6,199 nt of DNA from Dichotomicrobium sp046543175 (GCA_046543175.1 JBKGZY010000161.1:1-6199), one strand, 5' to 3'; shown: positions 1 to 6,160, counted from the first letter of the stretch. The notes: generated by a model from the letters alone, not told the origin. Made by a program: numbers and translations.

Positions 1-1316
1 GCGAAAGCCTGCCAGATGTCGTCGTAAAGCCCCGCCTTTTCGATCTCGTCGAGATAGATCGCATCCGCCGCGCGCAGAATGTCCAGCTTCTCCGGCGTCA
101 CCGCGCCGGGAATGCGGATCGCCAGTCCCGGACCGGGGAACGGATGGCGGCGCAGAAACCCGTCCGGCAGACCGAGTTCGCGCCCCAGCTCGCGCACCTC
201 GTCCTTGAACAGCTCGCGCAGCGGCTCCAGCAGCGTCATGTTCATGCGCTCGGGCAGCCCGCCGACATTGTGATGCGACTTGATCGTCACCGACGGGCCG
301 CCGGTGAAGGACACGCTTTCGATCACGTCGGGATAGAGCGTGCCCTGCGCGAGGAAATCCGCGCCGCCGATGCGCCCGGCCTCTTCCTCGAACACCTCGA
401 TGAACAGCCCGCCGATGATCCTGCGTTTCTCCTCCGGGTCCGCGACGCCGTCCAGCGCGGACAGGAAGCGCGGGGCGGCTCTGGCATGGACCAGCGGGAT
501 GTTGTAGCTGTCGCGGAACAGCGTCACGACCTGCTCGGCCTCGCCCGCGCGCAGCAGCCCGTGATCGACGAAGATGCAGGTCAGCCGCTCGCCGATCGCC
601 TCGTGGATCAGCACCGCGGCGACGGCGGAATCGACGCCGCCGGACAGCCCGCAGACGACGCGCCCCTGCCCCACCTGCTCGCGGATGCGCGCGATCGCCG
701 TGTCGCGGAAATGCGCCATCGTCCAGCCGCCCTTGCAGCCGGCGATCTCGTGGGTGAAGTTGCGCAGCATCGCCGCGCCCTGCGGCGTATGCACGACCTC
801 GGGGTGAAACTGCACGCCGTAGAGCCGGCGCTTTTCGTCGGCGATGGCGGCGAAGGGTGCGTGCGCCGTGGCGGCGATCACCTCGAAGCCCTCGGGAAGC
901 GCATCCACGCGGTCGCCGTGGCTCATCCACACCGGCAGGCGGCTGCCGGGATCGCCAAGCCCCGCGAACAGCGGCGAAGGCTTGGCCAGCGTGATCTCGG
1001 CGCGGCCGAACTCGCGCTGCTCGGCCCCTGACACCGCGCCGCCAAGCTGCGCGACCATCGTCTGCTGGCCGTAGCAGATGCCGAGCACCGGAACGCCCGC
1101 CGAAAACACCTCTTCGGCCGCGCGCGGGGTGTCCGCATCGCCGATGCTGGCCGGGCCGCCGGACAGGATGATGGCGCTCGGCTGCATGCGCGCAATCGCG
1201 TCGGCGGCGTCGGTGTACGGCACGATCTCGGAATAGACGCCAGATTCGCGCACGCGCCGGGCGATAAGCTGTGTCACCTGGCTGCCGAAATCGATGATGA
1301 GGACGGTTTCGCTCAT
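1..1316 (-). CDS. guaA: GMP synthase (glutamine-hydrolysing), 3' end outside window
   Basis: GMP synthase aminates XMP to GMP using glutamine and ATP, the last step of cytosolic GMP synthesis. The minus strand from the ATG at 1316 translates to 438 residues without a stop and runs off the left edge. It opens with MSETVLIIDFGSQ, the usual start of the class I glutamine amidotransferase domain. The catalytic triad is visible as Cys81 (GICYGQQ), His171 and Glu173 (QFHPEV). The ATP pyrophosphatase P-loop SGGVDS is at about 225-230, and the dimerisation domain carries HPFPGPGLAIRI near 391-402. Family members are about 520 residues, so roughly 80-90 C-terminal residues lie beyond the window. The ribosome site is weak (an AGG only three bases before ATG). 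The 112-base gap before it contains a candidate promoter, so it may be transcribed separately from the upstream genes. Identification is firm. Confidence 0.97.
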   Translation of the reverse strand, partial: MSETVLIIDFGSQVTQLIARRVRESGVYSEIVPYTDAADAIARMQPSAIILSGGPASIGDADTPRAAEEVFSAGVPVLGICYGQQTMVAQLGGAVSGAEQREFGRAEITLAKPSPLFAGLGDPGSRLPVWMSHGDRVDALPEGFEVIAATAHAPFAAIADEKRRLYGVQFHPEVVHTPQGAAMLRNFTHEIAGCKGGWTMAHFRDTAIARIREQVGQGRVVCGLSGGVDSAVAAVLIHEAIGERLTCIFVDHGLLRAGEAEQVVTLFRDSYNIPLVHARAAPRFLSALDGVADPEEKRRIIGGLFIEVFEEEAGRIGGADFLAQGTLYPDVIESVSFTGGPSVTIKSHHNVGGLPERMNMTLLEPLRELFKDEVRELGRELGLPDGFLRRHPFPGPGLAIRIPGAVTPEKLDILRAADAIYLDEIEKAGLYDDIWQAF

Positions 1317-1375
1317 GGACCTGCCGGGGAAAGGCGTGTTCACGTCGCGGACGCCACGGCCCGCGTCATTCCGGC

Positions 1376-1405
1376 GATAGAGCATCCCCCGGCGCGGATG
1401 GTCAA
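1376..1405 (-). promoter_or_regulatory. Candidate sigma70-type promoter for guaA
   Basis: On the minus strand a -35 box TTGACC (1405-1400) is followed after 18 bases by TCTATC (1381-1376). The -35 matches consensus in five of six bases and is preceded by C, as in the CTTGAC often seen in alphaproteobacterial promoters. The -10 matches only three of six. Transcription would start near 1369 and give a leader of about 50 bases before the guaA ATG at 1316. The assignment rests on sequence matching alone; guaA could also be reached by read-through. Confidence 0.4.
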
Positions 1406-1428
1406 GCCGGATCACCGCCTGTCCGCTG

Positions 1429-1779
1429 TCAGTCCGTCCCCGCCGCGCTCGCCGGGGCTGTCTCGATCGCCTTCGGCCCGTCTTCGTCACTCGGCTCGGC
1501 GATGTCCGTGTCGTCCTCGGTACCGGGCGCGGCGGCCTCTTCCGGGCCCGGCACATTCCAGTATTCCGCGCAATTCTGCGGGGCCGGCGACGATCCGCCG
1601 GCGCGCGCCTCGATCTCGCTGCACGACCACTGCCGCAGCACCTCGGGCATCAAGCCGTTGATCCCCGCCCAGATCGCGTCGTCGCCAGCTTCCGTCGTGT
1701 AGGTCGCGTACATCCAGTAGCCGAACACCACGAACACGATAATCAGGATGAGTCCGAAGAACGTCTTGATTACACCCAT
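1429..1779 (-). CDS. Small single-pass membrane protein of unknown function
   Basis: I do not recognise this 116-residue protein. Residues about 6-25 form one very hydrophobic helix. Lys5 before it and acidic residues after it suggest the N-terminus is cytoplasmic and the remainder periplasmic. There is no lipobox or clear signal-peptidase site, so it is probably an anchored protein. The next part has two cysteines, Cys53 (WSCSE) and Cys70 (QNCAEYW), which could form a disulfide. The tail from about 80 to 100 holds ten Asp/Glu and is rich in Pro and Ala, so likely disordered. The ATG at 1779 is chosen because AGGGGGG lies seven bases before it (1793-1787); an ATG 45 bases upstream would only add a polar extension ahead of the helix. 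It lies 81 bases after the RNA methylase and 112 before guaA. That it is a gene is supported by the strong ribosome site and the membrane segment; its function is unknown. Confidence 0.8.
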   Translation of the reverse strand: MGVIKTFFGLILIIVFVVFGYWMYATYTTEAGDDAIWAGINGLMPEVLRQWSCSEIEARAGGSSPAPQNCAEYWNVPGPEEAAAPGTEDDTDIAEPSDEDGPKAIETAPASAAGTD

Positions 1780-1786
1780 GAGGCAT

Positions 1787-1793
1787 CCCCCCT
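1787..1793 (-). promoter_or_regulatory. Ribosome binding site deciding the start of the small membrane protein
   Basis: AGGGGGG on the minus strand ends seven bases before the ATG at 1779. It favours that start over the in-frame ATG at 1824, which would place 15 polar residues ahead of the transmembrane helix. Confidence 0.6.
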
Positions 1794-1795
1794 GA

Positions 1796-1840
1796 CCAAA
1801 GCGCAGTTCAATACGCCCTCCCATTGAGGCAATGCTTTGG
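1796..1840 (-). repeat. Inverted repeat with nested hairpin in the leader of the small membrane protein gene
   Basis: CCAAAGC at 1796-1802 is the exact reverse complement of GCTTTGG at 1834-1840, 31 bases apart. Inside lies a second small palindrome, CATTG (1822-1826) and CAATG (1830-1834), with a three-base loop; it shares base 1834 with the outer arm. The outer pair ends three bases before the ribosome site at 1793-1787. There is no T-run after it on the minus strand, so it is not a convincing terminator for the preceding methylase gene. It may be a leader structure or chance. Confidence 0.35.
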
Positions 1841-1860
1841 CACAGCCACTGGTTATGGAC

Positions 1861-3159
1861 TCATACGGCGCGCCGGAAGATCGCCACGAAGAACCCGTCG
1901 GTGCCATGCGTCGCCGGTGTCAGCAGGAGCGCGCCGAAACCGTCGGCCCTTCCGGCGCTGCCGGGAAAGGGCACAGGCAGGCGCTCCGGCCAGACCTCGG
2001 TGACCGGCACGGCCTCGAACTGATCGTATGTCGCCAGAAACCGCGCCGCCTGCCCGGTGTTCTCGCTCGGCAGCACCGAACAGGTCACGTAAACCAAATG
2101 ACCGCCAGGGCGCACCAGCGGCGCGGCCTTTTCCAGCACCGCCCATTGCTCATCGCGGCGTTTCGCCAGCGCCTCCGGCGACAGCCGCCATTTCGAATCC
2201 GGCCGACGCCGCCACGCCCCGGAGCCGCTGCACGGGGCATCCGCAAAGACGATATCCATGCGCCCCGTCAGATCGGCCAGCGCCGCCTCGTCGCCCGCCG
2301 GCAGGACCTGCACATTGCGCGCGCCGGCGCGCTTGAGCCGCTCGAAGATCGGGCGCAGGCGCAGCTTGTCGGTGTCGTAGGCGTAAAGCTGGCCCGTGTT
2401 TTCCATCTGCGCGGCGAGCGCGAGGCTCTTGCCGCCCGCGCCCGCGCAGATATCGGCGACCTGGTCCCCCGGTTTCGCGCCGGCCAATAACGCGGCGAGC
2501 TGCGAGCCCTCGTCCTGCACTTCGAACCAGCCCTTGCCATGCGCGGCCTCGGCCTCGAGATGCGGCGGCTTGGCGTCGCGCGACCGCGCCGGAATGCGGA
2601 TGCCCACGGGCGAGAGCGGCGTTTCCCCGGGCGCACCCGAATGCAGCGCCTTGAGCACCTTCGCGCGCGTGGCCTTCAGCGTGTTGACCCGCAGGTCGAT
2701 GGGCGCGCGCTCGGCCAGCGCCGCGCCCTGCTCCGGCGCATCCGCGCCGAAGGCGGTCTGAAACTCCTCATCCAGCCATTCGGGATAGTCGCCCGACACC
2801 CAGCCCGGCGCCGCCGCGTCCAGCCGCGCCTCGAACCCGGCCAATTCGCCCTCCGTCAACGGCTCCGGCCCGTGCGGCTCCGCGCACATCGCGTCGATGG
2901 ATTCGGCATCCTCGCCCCAGAGATGCGCCATGACGCCGAGCGCCAGCGCGCGGGGCGCATCGCTGCCCATCAGATACCCCAGCGAATTGCGCCGGCGCAG
3001 CGCGTCGAAAACGATATTGCCGATCGCCGCGCGGTCGCGCGAGCCGGCAAAACGGTGGCTGCGCCCCCAGTCGCTCAACGCCTGCGCCGCCGGGCGGTGC
3101 CGGCTGCCGATATCGTCGAGCACCTCGATTGCCGCCTGGAGGCGGGCGCCGGGCTGCAT
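1861..3159 (-). CDS. RsmB/NOP2-family 16S rRNA cytosine-C5 methyltransferase
   Basis: This 432-residue protein is a SAM-dependent RNA m5C methyltransferase of the RsmB/NOP2/Sun family. The N-terminal ~90 residues are helical and resemble the NusB-like RNA-binding domain of this family (SRDRAAIGNIVFDALRRR near 40-57). The catalytic domain has SAM motif I VADICAGAGGKS (234-245), motif IV DAPCSGSGAWRR with Cys310, and motif VI VYVTCSV with Cys360. In the family the motif VI cysteine attacks C6 of the target cytosine and the motif IV cysteine helps release the product; both are present, so the enzyme should be active. The start at 3159 has GAAAGG eight bases upstream. It begins 44 bases after guaB with no terminator between, so co-transcription is likely. 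RsmB of E. coli modifies C967 of 16S rRNA, but alphaproteobacteria can carry more than one paralogue, so the exact target is not assigned and no symbol is given. Confidence 0.93.
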   Translation of the reverse strand: MQPGARLQAAIEVLDDIGSRHRPAAQALSDWGRSHRFAGSRDRAAIGNIVFDALRRRNSLGYLMGSDAPRALALGVMAHLWGEDAESIDAMCAEPHGPEPLTEGELAGFEARLDAAAPGWVSGDYPEWLDEEFQTAFGADAPEQGAALAERAPIDLRVNTLKATRAKVLKALHSGAPGETPLSPVGIRIPARSRDAKPPHLEAEAAHGKGWFEVQDEGSQLAALLAGAKPGDQVADICAGAGGKSLALAAQMENTGQLYAYDTDKLRLRPIFERLKRAGARNVQVLPAGDEAALADLTGRMDIVFADAPCSGSGAWRRRPDSKWRLSPEALAKRRDEQWAVLEKAAPLVRPGGHLVYVTCSVLPSENTGQAARFLATYDQFEAVPVTEVWPERLPVPFPGSAGRADGFGALLLTPATHGTDGFFVAIFRRAV

Positions 3160-3203
3160 GACCGTGACCTTTCAGATGTCGGTTTCGCGGCCGGGGCGCG
3201 GGA

Positions 3204-4679
3204 CTATTCGAGGCGGCCGGGATAGTTCGGGCTTTCGCGGGTGATCGCAACGTCATGCGTGTGGCTTTCACGCACGCCGGAACCGCTGACGCGGATGAAT
3301 TCCGCCTTCTCCTGGAATTCCGCGATCGTGGCGGAGCCGGTATAGCCCATCGCGGCGCGCAGGCCGCCGACCAGTTGATGCAGCACGCTGGCGATCGGCC
3401 CCTTGTAGGGCACCTGCCCTTCGATACCTTCGGGCACCAGCTTGAGCGTGTCGCCGACTTCCTGCTGGAAATAGCGGTCCGCCGAGCCGCGTGCCATCGC
3501 GCCGACCGATCCCATGCCCTGATAGGCCTTGTACGACCGGCCCTGATACAGATAGACCTCGCCGGGGCTTTCGTCGGTGCCCGCGAGCAGAGAACCGACC
3601 ATCACGCAGCTCGCGCCGGCGGCGATGGCTTTCGCCAGATCGCCGGAAAAGCGGATGCCGCCGTCGGCGATCACCGGCACATCGGCCGCCGCCGCGACCT
3701 CCACGGCATCCTGAATCGCCGTCAGTTGCGGCACGCCGACACCGGCGACCACGCGCGTGGTGCAGATCGAGCCGGGGCCGATCCCGACCTTGACCGCGTC
3801 GCTGCCCGCGTCGATGAGCGCTTTCGCGCCTTCCGGCGTGGCGATATTGCCGGCGACGACCTGCACGGAATTCGAGAGCGTCTTGACCCGGCGCACCGCT
3901 TCGATCACGCGCGCGGAATCGCCGTGCGCGGTGTCGACGACCAGCATGTCCGCGCCAGCCTCGATCAGCCTTGCGCTGCGCTCGTAGCCCTGCTCGCCCA
4001 CGGTCGTCGCCGCGGCGACGCGCAGGCGCCCCTGGTCGTCCTTGGCGGCGTTGGGGTGCTGGACCGCCTTTTCGATGTCCTTGACCGTGATCAGGCCGAT
4101 GCAGTGATAGTCGTCATCCACCACCAGCAGCTTCTCGATGCGGTGCTGGTGCAGCAGGCGCCTTGCCTCTTCCGAGCTCACCCCGTCCCGGACCGTGACC
4201 AGATTGTCCCGTGTCATCAGCGCGGAGACCGGCTGGTCCAGCTTGTCGGCGAAGCGCACGTCGCGGTTCGTCAGGATGCCGACGAGCCGCCCCTCGCGGC
4301 CGCCGTTTGCCGACGGCGTGACGACCGGAATGCCGGAAATCGCGTGCCGGCGCATCAGATCGAGCGCCTCGGACAACCGCGCCTCCGGGTGGATCGTCAC
4401 CGGATTGACGACCATGCCGGATTCATACTTCTTGACCTGGCGAACCTGATCGGCCTGCGCCTCCGGCATCATGTTCCTGTGCAGCACACCAATTCCTCCG
4501 GCGGCCGCGATAGCGATCGCCAGCGGCGCTTCGGTAACGGTGTCCATCGCCGAGGAAATGACGGGAATGTTCAGCGGTATCGCCGGCGTCACGCGCGTGG
4601 AAACATCCACCTGCGCCGGCAAGACATCGGAGTGACGCGGCTTGAGAAGTACGTCGTCGAAGGTGAGTGCCAGCTTCAT
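3204..4679 (-). CDS. guaB: IMP dehydrogenase
   Basis: IMP dehydrogenase oxidises IMP to XMP with NAD+, the rate-limiting step towards guanine nucleotides. The protein has 491 residues, normal for bacterial enzymes. The (beta/alpha)8 barrel starts with LTFDDVLLKP; it is interrupted by two CBS domains at about 93-205, which in the family bind adenine or guanine nucleotides and tune activity. Catalytic Cys306 lies in GPGSICTTR, the phosphate-binding DGGIRFSGD at about 339-347, and the mobile flap carries the Arg402-Tyr403 pair (SADRYF) that activates water. It ends in the usual NYPGRLE-type tail. The ATG at 4679 is chosen because AAAGGAG (4695-4689) lies nine bases before it; an in-frame TTG at 4688 directly abuts that site and would be too close. 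The RNA methylase follows after 44 bases. GuaA, the next enzyme of the pathway, is encoded 1.9 kb downstream on the same strand. Identification is firm. Confidence 0.98.
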   Translation of the reverse strand: MKLALTFDDVLLKPRHSDVLPAQVDVSTRVTPAIPLNIPVISSAMDTVTEAPLAIAIAAAGGIGVLHRNMMPEAQADQVRQVKKYESGMVVNPVTIHPEARLSEALDLMRRHAISGIPVVTPSANGGREGRLVGILTNRDVRFADKLDQPVSALMTRDNLVTVRDGVSSEEARRLLHQHRIEKLLVVDDDYHCIGLITVKDIEKAVQHPNAAKDDQGRLRVAAATTVGEQGYERSARLIEAGADMLVVDTAHGDSARVIEAVRRVKTLSNSVQVVAGNIATPEGAKALIDAGSDAVKVGIGPGSICTTRVVAGVGVPQLTAIQDAVEVAAAADVPVIADGGIRFSGDLAKAIAAGASCVMVGSLLAGTDESPGEVYLYQGRSYKAYQGMGSVGAMARGSADRYFQQEVGDTLKLVPEGIEGQVPYKGPIASVLHQLVGGLRAAMGYTGSATIAEFQEKAEFIRVSGSGVRESHTHDVAITRESPNYPGRLE

Positions 4680-4688
4680 CGCCGCCAA

Positions 4689-4695
4689 CTCCTTT
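4689..4695 (-). promoter_or_regulatory. Ribosome binding site of guaB
   Basis: AAAGGAG on the minus strand lies nine bases before the ATG at 4679. This fixes the start there and excludes the in-frame TTG at 4688, which touches the site. Confidence 0.75.
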
Positions 4696-4708
4696 CATAA
4701 CGATTACG

Positions 4709-4736
4709 CGGCCCCGCAGACAGGCCTGCGGTGCCG
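4709..4736 (-). other. Strong hairpin in the guaB 5' leader
   Basis: On the minus strand CGGC-A-CCGCAG (4736-4726), a six-base loop, then CTGCGG-G-GCCG (4719-4709) can pair over ten base pairs with a single A/G mismatch. No T-run follows (GCGTAATCG), so it does not look like an intrinsic terminator. It ends 14 bases before the guaB ribosome site and would lie close to the 5' end of the message if the candidate promoter at 4748-4775 is used. A role in mRNA stability or control is inference. I see no match to a riboswitch class I know. Confidence 0.5.
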
Positions 4737-4747
4737 GACGCTTGAGC

Positions 4748-4775
4748 ATAATGCATGGCTGAAGCGCCCTGTCAG
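4748..4775 (-). promoter_or_regulatory. Candidate sigma70-type promoter for guaB
   Basis: On the minus strand CTGACA (4775-4770, five of six matches to TTGACA) is followed after 16 bases by CATTAT (4753-4748, four of six matches to TATAAT). Transcription would begin near 4741, about 60 bases before the guaB ATG. It sits in the 146-base gap after the bactofilin gene, where a separate guaB promoter would be expected. No PurR-like operator was seen. Confidence 0.45.
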
Positions 4776-4825
4776 TCACAAAACGGAGGCAGCGTCAATG
4801 AGCCGGCCTGAAGCGGCAGCCGTCC

Positions 4826-5302
4826 TCAGCGCCGCAGGATGCGCCGTCCGCCGGCGTCCTGCTGGGACGGGTCCGCGGCCTGTGCCTGTTGAGGCTGCGC
4901 CGCCTGCTGCTGCTGCTGACCGTGGGAATGCTGCATGGCCCCTTCCTGCTGATCCGTCTTGCCGTCGCCCCTGAACGCGAAGGCTTCCGGGTCTTCGGTC
5001 CATTTCAGGGTGCCGTCGTAGCGGGTGCCCATCTCGATGCCGATGCCCTGATGGAAGATGTCGCCCTCCACGCGCGCGGTCGAATGCAGCATAACGCGCT
5101 TGCTGCGGATCGAGCCGGAGACATTGCCGAACACGATGACTTCGTTGTTGGCGACGATCCCTCCGTCGATACGCCCCTTTTCGCTGACGATCAGCGAGGC
5201 GCAATGCATATCGCCCTGCAGCTTGCCGTCCAGCTTGAGATTACCCTTGGAGGTCACGTTTCCGATTATTGTCAGGTCTTCGCCGATAACTGACTCACTC
5301 AT
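4826..5302 (-). CDS. Bactofilin family cytoskeletal protein
   Basis: Bactofilins polymerise without nucleotide into filaments that scaffold cell-envelope enzymes and shape. This protein has 158 residues. The core at about 5-100 shows the family's short beta-helical repeats rich in Gly, Val, Ile and Asn: IGEDLTIIGNV, LKLDGKLQGD, GRIDGGIVANNEVIVFGNVSG and ARVEGDIFHQGIGIEMGTRYDG. The tail (about 102-158) is of low complexity, with a glutamine-rich part (QQQQQ at 129-133) and a basic end, RRILRR. No membrane segment is present. The ATG at 5302 is chosen because homology begins right there, with GGAG and GGTGG upstream; the frame stays open to 5389 but adds only a Cys- and Arg-rich stretch unlike the family. 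It lies between rlmE and guaB with no M23 peptidase gene beside it, which is a frequent partner of bactofilins elsewhere. I found no clear promoter in the 126-base gap upstream. Family assignment is firm; the cellular process it serves cannot be read here. Confidence 0.93.
   Translation of the reverse strand: MSESVIGEDLTIIGNVTSKGNLKLDGKLQGDMHCASLIVSEKGRIDGGIVANNEVIVFGNVSGSIRSKRVMLHSTARVEGDIFHQGIGIEMGTRYDGTLKWTEDPEAFAFRGDGKTDQQEGAMQHSHGQQQQQAAQPQQAQAADPSQQDAGGRRILRR
4904..4918 (-). repeat. (CAG)5 trinucleotide repeat inside the bactofilin tail
   Basis: Five CTG units on the plus strand read in frame as five CAG glutamine codons, residues 129-133. Further CAG/CAA codons follow nearby (QPQQAQ). 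Replication slippage here would change the tail length by whole residues without breaking the frame. Confidence 0.8.
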
Positions 5303-5338
5303 TGTCCACCACACTCCACACTTTTTACAGCCTAGCCT

Positions 5339-5363
5339 CGGGCAACGCGCCCGGCCATCGGCC
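5339..5363 (-). repeat. Two small adjoining palindromes upstream of the bactofilin gene
   Basis: CGGGC/GCCCG (5339-5343 and 5349-5353, five-base loop) adjoins GGCC/GGCC (5353-5356 and 5360-5363, three-base loop); the two share base 5353, so they cannot both be fully formed. They lie 37-61 bases before the bactofilin ATG. Neither is followed by a T-run. They could fold in the leader, but in GC-rich DNA such short stems arise often by chance. Confidence 0.3.
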
Positions 5364-5405
5364 CCCTTACTTGAGCGATGTCTTATCACTTTCGTTCAAA
5401 AGTGC

Positions 5406-5430
5406 AAAGCCGTTCGCGCGCCGCGGCTTT
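5406..5430 (-). terminator. Possible intrinsic terminator at the end of rlmE
   Basis: On the minus strand AAAGCCG (5430-5424) pairs perfectly with CGGCTTT (5412-5406), and the 11-base loop can add two more CG pairs. The 3' arm itself ends in TTT and is followed by GCAC then TTTT, a broken T-tract. The first arm overlaps the rlmE stop codon TAA (5431-5429). If active, it would separate rlmE from the bactofilin gene. The interrupted T-run lowers confidence. Confidence 0.45.
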
Positions 5431-6160
5431 ACTGTGACACGGACTCATTGACATCCGCGCCACGGAAGCCCGACGCCAGCACATAGGTCTCCGGCGATTC
5501 CGTCCGGCTCGCCGGGGGCTTGACATGGCGCACGGTGGAAAAGCTGCGCTTCATGAGATCGAGCATGTCGCGTTCCGCTCCGCCCTGAAACACCTTGGCA
5601 AGGAAACTTCCGCCCGGCGCCAGCACGCCACAGGCGAAATCGAGCGCGGCCTCCGCCAATGCGATGGTGCGCAGATGATCGGTCTGGCGGTGTCCCGTCG
5701 TTGCGGGTGCCATGTCCGACAGCACGACATCGGCCTTGCGCCCGCCGAGCGCCGCGTTGACGGCCGTGAGCCCGCTGTCTTCCAGGAAATCGCCCCGCAG
5801 GACGGTGACATCGGGCAGGCCGGCCATTTCCAGAAGATCGATGGCGATGACCGTCCCGCCCGGCTGGACGCGCAGCGCCGCGACCTGCGCCCAGCCGCCG
5901 GGTGCCGCGCCGAGATCCACGACGAGCGCGCCGGGGTGCAGCAGTCGATGCTTGTCGTCGATCTCGATGAGCTTGTAGGCCGCGCGCGAACGGTAACCCT
6001 CGCGCTTGGCGGCAGCGACATAGGGGTCGTTCAACTGGCGCTGGAGCCAGCGGGTCGAGGACGTCTTGCGGCGCTTCGCGGTCCGGACGCGGACAGCCAT
6101 GTCGCGACGGCCTTTGCCCGCGCCCGAACCTCCGCGCCTGCCGGATTGCTTGCGTGCCAT
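5429..6160 (-). CDS. rlmE: 23S rRNA (uridine-2552-2'-O)-methyltransferase RlmE (FtsJ/RrmJ)
   Basis: RlmE methylates the ribose 2'-OH of U2552 in the A-loop of 23S rRNA, a late step in 50S assembly. The 243-residue protein has the FtsJ fold. The SAM motif I is VVDLGAAPGGWAQ (80-92). The K-D-K-E catalytic tetrad is complete: Lys63 (SRAAYKLIEI), Asp149 (LSDMAPA), Lys189 (LAKVFQGG) and Glu224 (PETYVLASG), matching E. coli Lys38, Asp124, Lys164 and Glu199. The N-terminus carries about 25 extra Gly-, Arg- and Lys-rich residues compared with E. coli. Such basic extensions are usual in alphaproteobacterial RlmE, so the start at 6160 is kept although its ribosome site is poor; Met21 (6100), with AAAGG upstream, is the alternative. 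The upstream promoter is not clearly inside the window. Identification is firm. Confidence 0.96.
   Translation of the reverse strand: MARKQSGRRGGSGAGKGRRDMAVRVRTAKRRKTSSTRWLQRQLNDPYVAAAKREGYRSRAAYKLIEIDDKHRLLHPGALVVDLGAAPGGWAQVAALRVQPGGTVIAIDLLEMAGLPDVTVLRGDFLEDSGLTAVNAALGGRKADVVLSDMAPATTGHRQTDHLRTIALAEAALDFACGVLAPGGSFLAKVFQGGAERDMLDLMKRSFSTVRHVKPPASRTESPETYVLASGFRGADVNESVSQ

Noticed and set aside
144..1031. A 295-codon open frame on the plus strand opposite guaA
   Set aside because: Low-complexity Arg/Ala/His-rich translation with no domain; the minus strand is clearly guaA.
1836..1855. TGGCAC followed by CTGG on the plus strand, reminiscent of a sigma54 promoter
   Set aside because: The downstream GC element (TTGC-type) is absent at the right spacing and no plus-strand gene follows.
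3160..3203. Separate promoter or terminator in the guaB-methylase gap
   Set aside because: The 44 bases hold only a GC-rich imperfect palindrome and the methylase ribosome site; no -35/-10 pair or T-tract is visible.
1837..3225. Plus-strand open frames (1837-2490 and 2539-3225) opposite the RNA methylase gene
   Set aside because: Both are Arg-rich shadows of the methylase reading frame, without family motifs.
3255..4700. A 481-codon open frame on the plus strand opposite guaB
   Set aside because: It is an antisense shadow of guaB in GC-rich DNA. Its translation is rich in Arg, His and Asp with no recognisable domain, while the opposite strand encodes a full, motif-complete IMP dehydrogenase.
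4776..4825. Possible terminator after the bactofilin gene
   Set aside because: Only short or long-range pairings can be drawn (for example GCGGC/GCCGC around the stop codon), and the single TTTT is not preceded by a stable stem.
5292..5296. GACTC (a GANTC site for a CcrM-type methylase) at the start of the bactofilin gene
   Set aside because: A single five-base degenerate site is expected by chance and lies inside codons 3-4, so it does not show cell-cycle control.
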